The notes beneath the pieces were generated by a model. The model had not been told where the DNA came from and did not search any database. It saw only the letters and a program-made list of their open reading frames with translations. From assembly GCA_963770315.1 (NCBI GenBank), contig CAVYPC010000002.1, positions 2,294,001-2,358,000 of the forward strand: DNA of 64,000 nt, written 5' to 3'. The position numbers and the translations under genes were made by a program. Source of the DNA: VRUE01 sp963770315. GTDB lineage: Bacteria > Actinomycetota > Thermoleophilia > Solirubrobacterales > 70-9. Below, in pieces: positions 52,096 to 60,216 of the stretch. Each line of letters begins with the position of its first letter. The stretch's first letter is position 1.

Positions 52096-53338
52096 GCCAA
52101 CGGAGGCGACTGTCTCGAGAAGCACGATGTCAATCGTGTTTGCCGACGTTGCGGGCTTTGGCAGCATGAGCGAGCCGGAAGTAAAACGTTTTTCAAGCAC
52201 CGTGCTGCCGGCGTGCACTCAGCTGGCAGACACCCACAAGACGGCATTTTGCAACACGTGGGGGGACGCAATCGTGGCGTTCTTCGACAGCGTGGAACAG
52301 GCCATCGCTTTTGCATTGGAGTTGCGCGACATGTTCAGATCCCCCCGCGACGAGTCATCGCACTTGGGGCATTTCCGCAACTCACTATCGATTCGAATCT
52401 CGGTTCACTCCGCAGATGTATACGTCTCCGAAAGCAGCGCAACTGCTGGAGGCAAGATCTTCTTCGGTACGCAAGTCAGCGTTGCCGCCAGGGTGGAGCC
52501 CATTACCGCCCCTAACGAGGTGTTCGCCACCGAGGCCGTGGTCGCGATGCTGAAGGGAAACCCGGGATCAATCGCCTGGACGGACCTTGGAAAGGTCACG
52601 CTTCCCAAGGAGCAGCGCCGCGAAAAACTCTATTGGATCCGCCGCAAAGGCGAGAGGAAGCGGCGAATTGCCACGCTGATCAAGCCCCCAGCCTTGAAAA
52701 TGGTCGACTCCGACGAGCGAGTATTCGACCAGATCAGGAGTGGCCCCAGGATCAAGAAGATGAAGATCCTCGCACTCAACGGCGGATCCTCGATGCACTA
52801 CCTACTTGCCCTGGCCGAGTCCCACCTCGCAGCCGGGGCGAGCGTGTCAATCGTGGTCTATGACCCTGATTGCACCCAGCTGAGCCCGCCAGCATTAGTG
52901 GACGGCTCCATGGAGGAGTATCTGGTCAAACTTCGCGGCGAACTACCAGCCTCCACCCAGTCGGCCGCCGCATGCGAGTACCTGATGCAAGCCTCAGAAA
53001 TCACCGCCTGGTCCAACGACTCCCAAAGCGCCCAAATCTCACGCCTCAAGGAAAGACTCAGCAGCTGCGTGCATGAAGCGGACAAAAAGAACATCACGGT
53101 CCGTCTCGCAAAGAGTCCCCGCTGGGTCCCGGCACGCTGCTGGCTGGTCGACGATCGTGTCTACGTCACCAACTATTGGCAGCCCAAGAAACTCTCGCCC
53201 ATCATTGCTGCCGAGAGACGTCATCCGTTCTTTGAGGCCGTCGAGAGTCACTTCGAGTACATCTGGAGTGAGGTCGAACAGATGAGCGGTGCACAGCTCT
53301 TCGAGGCGACAAGTAAAGGTAAGAACACTCGAAAATGA
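52088..53338 (+). CDS. Class III nucleotide cyclase fused to an unrecognised C-terminal domain
   Basis: Residues about 14-180 match a class III cyclase: VFADVAGFGSMSE with a metal Asp, NTWGDAIVAFF with the second Asp, and GGKIFFGTQVSVAARVEP. Residues about 215-416 begin KMKILALNGGSSMHYLLALA and end in RCWLVDDRVYVTNYW and HPFFEAVESHFEYIW. This part recalls PLD/HKD-like folds but lacks a clear HKD motif. The start is uncertain (GTG 52088, ATG 52070 or ATG 52127). It lies between two methyltransferase genes with overlaps on both sides. It probably makes a cyclic nucleotide, but base specificity cannot be read off here. Confidence 0.72.
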   Translation: MTEPTEATVSRSTMSIVFADVAGFGSMSEPEVKRFSSTVLPACTQLADTHKTAFCNTWGDAIVAFFDSVEQAIAFALELRDMFRSPRDESSHLGHFRNSLSIRISVHSADVYVSESSATAGGKIFFGTQVSVAARVEPITAPNEVFATEAVVAMLKGNPGSIAWTDLGKVTLPKEQRREKLYWIRRKGERKRRIATLIKPPALKMVDSDERVFDQIRSGPRIKKMKILALNGGSSMHYLLALAESHLAAGASVSIVVYDPDCTQLSPPALVDGSMEEYLVKLRGELPASTQSAAACEYLMQASEITAWSNDSQSAQISRLKERLSSCVHEADKKNITVRLAKSPRWVPARCWLVDDRVYVTNYWQPKKLSPIIAAERRHPFFEAVESHFEYIWSEVEQMSGAQLFEATSKGKNTRK

Positions 53339-54168
53339 GCCGTCCCGACCGACCCCCGTGGCGAGACGCCTTTCGTACATCTCGCAACACAGCACTTCAC
53401 AGGCACAGAAACCTCGCGGAGTCGTTCGGCGAGGACGCCGGACTCTACGATCGTGCCCGCCCGCGCTACCCGGTCGCCATGGTGGACTACCTGTTGGCCG
53501 ACGACGTGCAAACCGTGCTCGACGTCGGCTGTGGAACCGGGATTGCCGGCTCCCTCTTCCTGGGCGGCAATCGCGAAATCGTTGGGGTTGAGCCCGATCG
53601 CCGCATGGCGAAGCTCGCTCGCCAAAGGGGACTCAAGGTGGAGGTGAGCCCCTTTGAGGAATGGAATCCCAGCCGCCGGAGATTCGACCTGTTGATTTCG
53701 GCGCAGGCCTGGCACTGGATCGACCCGAAGCGGGGTTCACAGAAGGCCGCAAGCGCGCTCCGTGACGATGGCAGGGTCGGCATCTTCTGGAATGTCTGCT
53801 CCCCTCCCGCCGCCCTGCGAGATGAGATCGAGCGAACTTACTCCGAGCTTGCCCCCGATTTCTTCCACTACTCGGTCCTGCTCAACGGAGGGGCAAGCCG
53901 GGCCAAAACCGTTGTCCGAAGCCTGGAAGAGGATGGCGCCTTCCAAAGCCCTGAGCATTTCACCTGGCAGTGGAGCCGACACTACACCGCCGACGAATGG
54001 CTCGAACACCTGATTACCCATAGCGACCATCAAGCGCTGCCAAAGGAGCGTCGGCGCCCTCTCTTCCTAGCCGTAAGTCATGCATTCGAACGGCTCGGCC
54101 GCTCAGCCGAGATGCGCTACGAGACCCACCTCGTCCTAGCGAGTCGCCTACCCAGAGCGCCAACCTAG
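53335..54168 (+). CDS. SAM-dependent methyltransferase (type 11)
   Basis: This 277-residue methyltransferase has FGEDAGLYDRARPRYP near the N-terminus, typical of the family, then TVLDVGCGTGIAGSLFL, GVEPDRRMAKLA and a QAWHWIDP motif. It overlaps the cyclase by ATGA, so the operon is methyltransferase-cyclase-methyltransferase. The target is unknown. It is the last gene before the tRNA-like remnant that opens the island. Confidence 0.87.
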   Translation: MSRPDRPPWRDAFRTSRNTALHRHRNLAESFGEDAGLYDRARPRYPVAMVDYLLADDVQTVLDVGCGTGIAGSLFLGGNREIVGVEPDRRMAKLARQRGLKVEVSPFEEWNPSRRRFDLLISAQAWHWIDPKRGSQKAASALRDDGRVGIFWNVCSPPAALRDEIERTYSELAPDFFHYSVLLNGGASRAKTVVRSLEEDGAFQSPEHFTWQWSRHYTADEWLEHLITHSDHQALPKERRRPLFLAVSHAFERLGRSAEMRYETHLVLASRLPRAPT

Positions 54169-54204
54169 CCAACTCTTGACAATCCCCGACCACTCTCCCG
54201 GGAA

Positions 54205-54251
54205 TGCGCCCGACGAGAATCGAACTCGCGACCTTCGGCTTGGAAGGCCGG
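54205..54251 (-). other. 3' half of tRNA-Gly (TCC), att-like remnant
   Basis: On the minus strand CCGGC-CTTCCAA-GCCGA is an intact anticodon arm (anticodon TCC). It is followed by GCGAG-TTCGATT-CTCGT (T-arm) and CGGGCGC plus A (3' acceptor side). The D-arm and 5' acceptor side are missing; a 28-nt perfect palindrome (54262-54289) sits in their place. A 3' tRNA fragment is the usual scar of integration into a tRNA gene. Confidence 0.75.
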
Positions 54252-54269
54252 AGGTCATTTGCATCAGCA

Positions 54270-54305
54270 GCGGTATACCGCTGCTGATGTGACCGAAATG
54301 AGACC
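54270..54305 (+). repeat. Island repeat, copy A
   Basis: It begins GCGGTATACCGC and ends GATGTGACCGAAATGAGACC. It overlaps a perfect 28-nt palindrome at 54262-54289. It is one of five copies (A 54270, E 55341, B 57136, C 60067, D 63292), all on the same strand. Confidence 0.7.
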
Positions 54306-54307
54306 CG

Positions 54308-54463
54308 CTACTGCTCCGGCTTACGGTCGTCGTCGCGGCGGCTGTCCTCGGCCTTAAGGTCGTCCACCTTGAGACCCTCGCTGGCCAGCAATTCAAGATC
54401 GAGCCGCCGAACATCCGCCATCGTCGTGCCTTTAGGTAGTCGGTATCCGGCCGGCAGTTTCAT
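54308..54463 (-). CDS. 51-residue protein coupled to the zincin gene
   Basis: Beginning at ATG 54463, which overlaps the zincin stop as ATGA, the frame gives MKLPAGYRLPKGTTMADVRR, then LDLELLASEGLKVDDLKAED and a charged tail ending RKPEQ. It is highly charged and soluble with no known domain. The tight coupling suggests an antitoxin-like or regulatory partner of the zincin. A second in-frame ATG lies at 54472. Confidence 0.6.
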   Translation of the reverse strand: MKLPAGYRLPKGTTMADVRRLDLELLASEGLKVDDLKAEDSRRDDDRKPEQ

Positions 54464-55029
54464 TGGTTCCATCCCGCTACCCTCCTCACGAGTTCATAGA
54501 CCTCCACGTGAAGCCAGGGAGGCCGTCCTGTTTGCCCTAGCCGTCGCCACGCCATCAGCATCGAATAGACCTCAGCGACGACCTCATGCGTGTATTCCCG
54601 AGGACGGTAGCCCGCCTCTCGGACGAGTTTCGCCAAACCCGCTGGCAGCAGCCCGACATAGTGCTCGCCGGCAGCGATGTCGTCGTGTTCAGCGCGATCG
54701 AACGAGAGTGCATGGCCCCACTCGTGCCAAGCAACCCTGGATAGGTCGTAAACGAGGGTCGGGCCATCCAGACCATCGAAAGCCGAGTGGCCCTCGTTGA
54801 TCAGGACCACCCGTAGTTCGGGAACCCAGAGAGCCAGGGCGTCGTTTGCGCGGGAGATCTCCTCGGCCGGGAGTGAGCCGCGACCTGCCGAGCGAAGGAA
54901 CTCATCAGCATACGTCCCGAGTGCCCGTCCGCAGACTTGCCACTGGTCAGCGCCAATCGCTTCCAAGAGGTTGCGGTCTTCTCGCGGCAGCTCCTGCCAC
55001 GCGCGCCGCACGATGTCGTTCGCATTCAT
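54460..55029 (-). CDS. Zincin-like metalloprotease domain protein
   Basis: This 189-residue soluble protein has the zinc motif HEWGH in VAWHEWGHALSFDRAEHDD and a downstream EVVAEVYSMLMAW that may give the third ligand. It has no signal peptide, so it acts in the cytosol. The layout resembles ImmA/IrrE-type or HExxH toxin-associated peptidases, but the family is not certain. ATG 55029 is chosen because upstream translation is shadow of another frame. The 51-residue gene follows by ATGA. Confidence 0.7.
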   Translation of the reverse strand: MNANDIVRRAWQELPREDRNLLEAIGADQWQVCGRALGTYADEFLRSAGRGSLPAEEISRANDALALWVPELRVVLINEGHSAFDGLDGPTLVYDLSRVAWHEWGHALSFDRAEHDDIAAGEHYVGLLPAGLAKLVREAGYRPREYTHEVVAEVYSMLMAWRRLGQTGRPPWLHVEVYELVRRVAGWNQ

Positions 55030-55133
55030 CCCATCGCCAGTCTCAAGCGCCCCTCGGTGCTCCCTACGGATTGAACATCGATGTCGACACTCCTTCTCCA
55101 CCGACCACCCGCGACTCGCAGGATTACAAGAGA

Positions 55134-55301
55134 ATGCGGCAGATGCGCCTACTCCCCACCTCAATACCGCCGCACCTCGCCACCTTGGTAGCGAGCGGCA
55201 CAGTCCGGCCACCCGCCGGACCCCGCTACCTTCCGAAGCCCATCAAGCTACGCGGAACCGGCAAGAGCGCCGCGGACTGGGTTGCGGATAACCGGCGCTG
55301 A
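55134..55301 (+). pseudogene. C-terminal fragment of a type II antitoxin
   Basis: The last 55 residues read like the end of a VapB/Phd-type antitoxin: HLATLVASGTVRPPAGPRYL, then PIKLRGTGKSAADWVADNRR. No N-terminal DNA-binding half precedes it in frame, and no toxin follows. It is probably a remnant left by rearrangement next to repeat copy E. Confidence 0.45.
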
Positions 55302-55340
55302 ACCAGCAGATTGAAAGGACGGACACCGCCCACGTAGGAA

Positions 55341-55376
55341 GCGGGATCGCGACGGTTATGTGACCCGGATGCGACT
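55341..55376 (+). repeat. Island repeat, copy E
   Basis: It starts GCGGGATCGCGACGG and continues TTATGTGACCCGGATGCGAC. The preceding GATTGAAAGGA (about 55310) is also shared with copy C. Confidence 0.6.
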
Positions 55377-55413
55377 CGCAGGTGCGGACAGGTCGGGTGC
55401 TCTCCTGCCGGGT

Positions 55414-55901
55414 CTAAAAGCTGCCCTCGATCTGGAGTTCATAGCGAACGATCTCCTGAGCGCAAAGGTACTTGACGTCATCGGTCAGGCTGTAGCCGCA
55501 GCCCTCGTATAGCCGTCGGGCCCTTACGTTGTTCGAGCGCGTCCAGAGGGAGGAGGTCCTCCAGTCGCGCGCTCGCATCTCCCGGTGCAAGGCGTCCAAC
55601 AGTGGCTGCCGACGCCACGTCCCCAACGTTCCGGATCGACAAACACCATTGAGACGTGTCCTGCGTGGGGACGGACCGTACCGGCGCCGTGGCGCTCGCG
55701 ATACGGCTCGGACAGCGCCATCGCGACCACGAGCTCACCATCGCAGCCGACCATGAGGGACGCAGCCGTATCGGCAAGCTTTCTCCTGACCCGGTCGATG
55801 CGTGCCTCAGACGGTGGGTTCCCGTCCGCCGTCCGTGCCGCGCACCAGACATGAAGGGCGTCCTTTCGCTGTCCGGACGTTGCGCTGGCAAAGACGGTCA
55901 T
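55414..55901 (-). pseudogene. GNAT-family acetyltransferase, frameshifted
   Basis: The frame from ATG 55901 reads a GNAT N-terminus and its acetyl-CoA loop (HVSMVFVDPERWGRGVGS), then goes off. The following frame supplies the expected continuation QPLLDALHREMRARDWRTSS, then LWTRSNNVRARRLYEGCGYS and ends at 55414. The switch is near 55605-55615, without a long homopolymer. It reads as one 160-residue enzyme with a one-base indel. It could be true decay or an assembly error. Confidence 0.7.
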
Positions 55902-55921
55902 CGCTCCCGAGCTTGGGCCGG

Positions 55922-56350
55922 TCAGCTGGCTGCGTCTGCCTCAGCCAAGCGCCCAACAATCGTCGCGAACTCGCGGAGGTCATCGAGGAAAGCCAACGAG
56001 GCAAACACTGCCTTGTCATCGATCTCCATATAGAGATGGACAAGCAAATTGCGCTGCCTAGCCGCGTTGCCGAGCCGCTCGGCGATCTCCGCCGAGATGA
56101 CGCCCTTGTCGCCGAGAATCTTGAACACGTCCGAATAGCTCGACGGAGGCGGAGCGGACTGCTCGCTGACGACCTGAGCCGCCAAGTCGATGCAGATCTG
56201 AATCGAGAGCTGAAGCAGCCGTTCGGTCGCAAGGCGCTGTTGGGCGTCGGCCAGGTAAGCCTCCTCCCCGCCACCACGGATCTCCTCCAGCCGCTCGAGC
56301 ATCGCCTCCAGCCGCTCGAGGCGGTTCTCAACCTGCTCAGCGTCGACCAA
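55922..56350 (-). CDS. hepT: HepT-type HEPN toxin
   Basis: This protein of about 142 residues is all-alpha, with the HEPN catalytic pattern RNLLVHLY (R100, N101, H105, Y107). It is paired with an upstream MNT antitoxin that it overlaps by 14 bases. In known HepT-MntA pairs the toxin is an RNase silenced by AMPylation of the tyrosine in this motif. The start is taken as TTG 56350, the first start codon compatible with the overlap. Confidence 0.85.
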   Translation of the reverse strand: MVDAEQVENRLERLEAMLERLEEIRGGGEEAYLADAQQRLATERLLQLSIQICIDLAAQVVSEQSAPPPSSYSDVFKILGDKGVISAEIAERLGNAARQRNLLVHLYMEIDDKAVFASLAFLDDLREFATIVGRLAEADAAS

Positions 56351-56798
56351 AGCGGCCTTCCCCGATCCGCCGCCGCACTCCGCGACCAAGCTCCGCGCGC
56401 AACGGCGCGGTGTCGAGGTAGTCGAGAATCGCCCGCGTCTCCAGCCGGACCCGCTCGTCTTGGTCGCGCTCAACGAGGCGCTTACCATCGCGAATGGCGC
56501 GGTGCCGCATCAGCGGAGGAGCGTGGTTAAGCATGACGAGATCGATCTCGTCGGTACCCAAAGCACGACCTGCATCACCGGCAAGGCTCAACTGAAGATC
56601 GAAGCGACCGCGAGAGTCGAGGTCGGGGTCGTGCCAGACCGCAATATCTACGTCCGACAGCGGGCCAGGATTCCCACGCGCCTGCGACCCGATCAACGCT
56701 GCCGCAACCACGCCCTCGCGGTCGAGCGCATGGCTGAGCCGCTCTAAGGCGCCCTCATCGAGCGGCGCCACTCGTGACTTCTCGTCTACAACGACCAT
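56337..56798 (-). CDS. mntA: MntA-type nucleotidyltransferase antitoxin
   Basis: This 153-residue minimal nucleotidyltransferase has GSQARG (37-42), then SDVDIAV with D49 and D51, and a third acid in DEIDLVML (D86). It is predicted to AMPylate its HepT partner. It lies directly upstream of hepT with an overlap and the same order as known pairs. Confidence 0.9.
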   Translation of the reverse strand: MVVVDEKSRVAPLDEGALERLSHALDREGVVAAALIGSQARGNPGPLSDVDIAVWHDPDLDSRGRFDLQLSLAGDAGRALGTDEIDLVMLNHAPPLMRHRAIRDGKRLVERDQDERVRLETRAILDYLDTAPLRAELGRGVRRRIGEGRFGRR

Positions 56799-56889
56799 GA
56801 CTTACATCGTCCCCGATCAACCGGACTGAGTCCAGCCTGCCCACGTGCGGTTGCCTCACAGCGTTGAATGGGAATGAGATAGTGGTTCG

Positions 56890-57006
56890 GTGCTCAGACT
56901 AGGACAGGCGCTAGGTACCTGGGCCTCGATTCTCTGGGGAGTTGGAGTTCTCGCTGGAATTGCATTTTATGGCCGCCGGCGCCTCGATCAATCGCGCGGC
57001 GCCTAG
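56890..57006 (+). CDS. 38-residue single-membrane-span protein (tentative)
   Basis: From GTG 56890 the frame gives LRLGQALGTWASILWGVGVL, then AGIAFYGRRRLDQSRGA. One hydrophobic helix is followed by a basic RRRL segment, the usual orientation signal. The ribosome site is not strong. It lies in the 483-base gap 56799-57281, which otherwise holds repeat copy B. It could be a small toxin-like membrane peptide or chance. Confidence 0.35.
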   Translation: MLRLGQALGTWASILWGVGVLAGIAFYGRRRLDQSRGA

Positions 57007-57135
57007 AGCTGTCCCCTTAGCTTCGCGCTGATCCACAGCGATCATGATCAGTTTGCCCCCGGCTCGGCCGCTCTAGACAACCAATTTCCGTCGGGTGCAA
57101 GGAGGCTGGTCCTCCCCCGTGGGAGCAGGTTTGCA

Positions 57136-57160
57136 GCGGCAATGTGACTGAGATGAGACC
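57136..57160 (+). repeat. Island repeat, copy B (short)
   Basis: GCGGCAATGTGACTGAGATG then AGACC. It lacks the middle part found in copies A, C, D and E. It is preceded by GGTCCTCCCCCGTGGGAGC, a segment similar to the one before copy C. Confidence 0.55.
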
Positions 57161-57281
57161 CACGTCGCAGACGATCAGCAGGCTGCCAGTCCGCCGGTTC
57201 AGGAGCCGAGTCAACTCTTCCTTCGCGCGAAGGAGCCGGCAACGAGGTAACGAATCTAGTCGCATGGCAGGTGGAGACCGC

Positions 57282-58139
57282 ATGTCCGCCGTATATGGCG
57301 CCGTGCCCTCGGAGCTCGAGTCTCCGTGGTCGAGCGTCGGCTCCTACCAGTTCGATCGAGAGCTCTTACAAGATCTCATCGCCGTCCAGCTGAAGGCAGC
57401 CGGAGACGGCGCCGCCAACACCGGCGCTCTGGCGATAGCGGTCGACGTCTGGATTGCGACGGAGCTTCGACGGGCAGGCATCGAGGCCAGTGCGGTCTGG
57501 CCTCGAACCGAGCGGCCGCGGATCTTGAGCCAGGCGTTCGCGAGCGCGGCGGAGCGATTTAAGTACGCCAAGGACGCGTCGGTGCGGGAAATCCAGGAAG
57601 CAACGGTGGACCAGCTCGCTGAACTATCGGGACAGAGCTCGACCAATATCCTCGGCGGCTTCTTCGCCAAGGAGATCGACGTCGTGATCGCGGAATACGA
57701 CCGTGGCCTGGAGCTCGCGGTCTCGACGAAGACGATGACCAACTCTTTCGGCAAGAACATCACCAACCGCTTCGAGGAGGCATCCGGCGACCTCCTGAAC
57801 ATCCGCCGCCGCTACCCGATGGCGACGTTCGGCTACGTCTATCTCGTGACCTCCAATGTCTTCGACGAGCCCCACGGATGGGAGCGGATCAAGGACATGT
57901 GCCGGAAGTTGAAGTCATTGGCCCCCGGTGACGATCGCGGAAGCTACGACGCCAGTTGCCTGATCGTCCTCGACAGCACCAGTGACGAGCCCCGCTTGGT
58001 GGAGGACGAGGTGCCCAACGACCTTCACCCGAACGTCTTCTTCGAAAGCATGCTCGGAAGCCTCTTCGCACGCTCCCCAGTCTCCGAGCACGAACGCGCT
58101 CGGGAACTCTGGGAGGAGAGCAGACCGAAACCGGTCTAG
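57282..58139 (+). CDS. Putative restriction endonuclease (PD-(D/E)xK-like)
   Basis: This 285-residue protein is convergent with, and overlaps by four bases, a GNPPY adenine methyltransferase. A plausible nuclease core is KEIDVVIAEYDRGLELAVST followed by KTM, i.e. an acidic residue, a second acid and a lysine as in PD-(D/E)xK folds, but spacing is not textbook. The partner context makes a restriction enzyme likely. ATG 57282 with GGTGGAG ahead is preferred over 57264. Confidence 0.6.
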   Translation: MSAVYGAVPSELESPWSSVGSYQFDRELLQDLIAVQLKAAGDGAANTGALAIAVDVWIATELRRAGIEASAVWPRTERPRILSQAFASAAERFKYAKDASVREIQEATVDQLAELSGQSSTNILGGFFAKEIDVVIAEYDRGLELAVSTKTMTNSFGKNITNRFEEASGDLLNIRRRYPMATFGYVYLVTSNVFDEPHGWERIKDMCRKLKSLAPGDDRGSYDASCLIVLDSTSDEPRLVEDEVPNDLHPNVFFESMLGSLFARSPVSEHERARELWEESRPKPV

Positions 58140-59926
58140 CGCGCGACAGGTGCTCGGCCGCGTTGACGGCGACGCTCGCGGAGCTGCTGCCGAGCCTGCC
58201 GAAGGTCCCCGATCTCTGAGCGCGTCAGGCCCAACGGCATGAGCGTCAGCTCGTCGATGAGATCGAGAGCGAGCTCGGCATCACGCGAACGAATCGCCTC
58301 GTCGACGGCAGGTAAGGATGCGGCAGCAGACGGCACCAATCGCGGAACGAGCAGCGCCTCTGCCTCGGTCGGCTCCAGCTTCAACACTCCTCCCCCGTAG
58401 GAGCGGCCGACGATCTCGGCGGAGAGCAGAGTGAGGCTGTTGTAGAAGCCTGCCGCAAGCTGAGGCGCGAGGGCCGGATCGGATAGTCGGACCCCATGGA
58501 GAGTGTTCGTGCTGATCACTCCGGCCTCGTTTAAGGCAATACGAGGATGCTCGTTGGAGCAGTACGTGAGGAGGAGGTCAGGCGGCCCCTCGCTCGGCAG
58601 CGGGAGCTCCCACCAGGGGTCGCGGATACGACATTTGTAGCGTTCGTGGAAGCCCTCGGCCTCACCACGGGAGATGTGAGCGGCGGCGGTCCCGAGGACC
58701 CGCTTCGACCACTCACGGTTCGCGACAAACATGAGCGCCGGCCGACCTGCGGCGAGGAGATCCTGGTGATCTTTTGCCGCGAACCTCGCTCCGGCCAAGT
58801 GGACGGCCTTCCCGATGCCTGGCTGCAGCAACCGCACGTCCAGCTCTTTGGCTTCGCGCTTGTCAATAAGGAAGAACTTGTTGGCACCCGTGACGATCCC
58901 GATGTCGACAGAAGCGATGTTTCCCAGTCTTTGGACCTCCGCGTGATCCTCGAGCCGTCGATATAGGGCGAGGGCGTCCGCCGGGAGAAGTTGACCCAGA
59001 AGACCGCCGTGATTCTCGACCGACTCGCCGGACAAGAAGCGATCGTCTGGCGCTTCCAGACCCGCGGCCAGGTCGGCGACCGTTCCACAAGAGATCACAC
59101 TGAACTCTCCTTCGCCGGAGGCACCAAGCCGGTCGGCGAAGAGCAGGACCACATCCTCTAAGGCGCCAGGGAAGACCCTCTCGTCGAAAACGACCACCGT
59201 GATCTCGCCAAACTCTCGGCGCAGAAACTCGATTACCGGCCTTGCGTACTGAGCGTGAAGTAGCTCCGCAGGAAGAACCTGGGCGAGGCGGCCACCTGGA
59301 GCGAGGAAGGAGGTGGCGTGAACGAGGAACGGCGCCCAGGAAGATGCGAGCTTGCTCAACTTGACGCCAGCGGCAAGCGAAAGCTCTCGAGCGCGAACCG
59401 CCGAGCCGTTGAACGACTGATAGCGGATGTAGGGCGGATTCCCGACCACGGCGTCCATGGATGGCAGTTCAGAGGGTTCAACCGAGAAGAAGTCTCGATT
59501 CAGGAAATTCGTCGCCTCCAGGTTCAGCCATGCATCAGCTGCCGCGCGTTCGCTCGCTATTGCGTCAACATCGATTCCGAAGATCTGCCGTGCCGCAGTC
59601 GCCTCTGAGGTTCCAAGTTCTGACAAACGCGCCTGCGAAGCCTGCATGAACACAAGGCCCCCAAAGCTCGGATCGAGCACGCAGTCCCCGGGCTCACGAA
59701 TTGCCCAATCGGCCAGAATCCGAGCCATAGCAGGAGGCGTGTAGAAGGCTCCTAGCTCCTTTTGGCGATTGGGAGCAGGGGCAAACGCAAGATCGGTCAC
59801 CGTCCTGAATCTAGACCCCTGATCGGACAAGGGAAGGCTCAGTTGAAGGGGTCGATCATCGCCTTTTCGAGCGTCATAGGCTTGGGATCGCGGCGGTTCA
59901 GGGCGTCTGGAATCGGGGTTGCTCAC
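58136..59926 (-). CDS. N6-adenine DNA methyltransferase (Eco57I/TaqI-like)
   Basis: This 596-residue protein has KELGAFYTPPAMARILADWA (the usual start of gamma-type adenine methylases), VLDPSFGGLVFM (motif I region), and DAVVGNPPYIRYQ (motif IV). A C-terminal target-recognition-like part contains GIVTGANKFFLID. It methylates adenine in DNA. It is paired convergently with the putative endonuclease. The start is GTG 59926 or possibly GTG 59800, just before the conserved start. Confidence 0.9.
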   Translation of the reverse strand: MSNPDSRRPEPPRSQAYDARKGDDRPLQLSLPLSDQGSRFRTVTDLAFAPAPNRQKELGAFYTPPAMARILADWAIREPGDCVLDPSFGGLVFMQASQARLSELGTSEATAARQIFGIDVDAIASERAAADAWLNLEATNFLNRDFFSVEPSELPSMDAVVGNPPYIRYQSFNGSAVRARELSLAAGVKLSKLASSWAPFLVHATSFLAPGGRLAQVLPAELLHAQYARPVIEFLRREFGEITVVVFDERVFPGALEDVVLLFADRLGASGEGEFSVISCGTVADLAAGLEAPDDRFLSGESVENHGGLLGQLLPADALALYRRLEDHAEVQRLGNIASVDIGIVTGANKFFLIDKREAKELDVRLLQPGIGKAVHLAGARFAAKDHQDLLAAGRPALMFVANREWSKRVLGTAAAHISRGEAEGFHERYKCRIRDPWWELPLPSEGPPDLLLTYCSNEHPRIALNEAGVISTNTLHGVRLSDPALAPQLAAGFYNSLTLLSAEIVGRSYGGGVLKLEPTEAEALLVPRLVPSAAASLPAVDEAIRSRDAELALDLIDELTLMPLGLTRSEIGDLRQARQQLRERRRQRGRAPVAR

Positions 59927-60066
59927 TTCCTGTTTAAGACGACAGGCCCGCCGATTCGCCCCCCTCCCAGGCGATCAGCCAATTGCTTTGCGGATCGCGT
60001 TGAGGAGCGACTTGGCAAGTGCTTTGCCTCCGGGATTGAAAGGAGGAGGGTCCTCCGCGCGGGGGA

Positions 60067-60102
60067 GCGGAATCGCGGTGTCGATGCGACCGGAATGCGA
60101 CC
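60067..60102 (+). repeat. Island repeat, copy C (abuts the IS)
   Basis: GCGGAATCGCGGTGTCGATG then CGACCGGAATGCGACC. Its last base touches the left inverted repeat of the IS1380-type element, so the IS sits exactly at the end of this repeat. Confidence 0.65.
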
Positions 60103-60216
60103 TTTAACCCGGATCCGGCGATAACGACCTGAGGGAACCCACCGGGAGCGTCCTCTTGGGTCTTGAGAATGCGGTTTGCGGACCCATTCCCCGAGACCCA
60201 GGAGGACACCCGGAAG

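Noticed and set aside
52088..53338. Calling the cyclase a Pycsar system
   Set aside because: No separate cyclic-nucleotide-binding effector gene is present and base-specificity residues cannot be assigned by eye.
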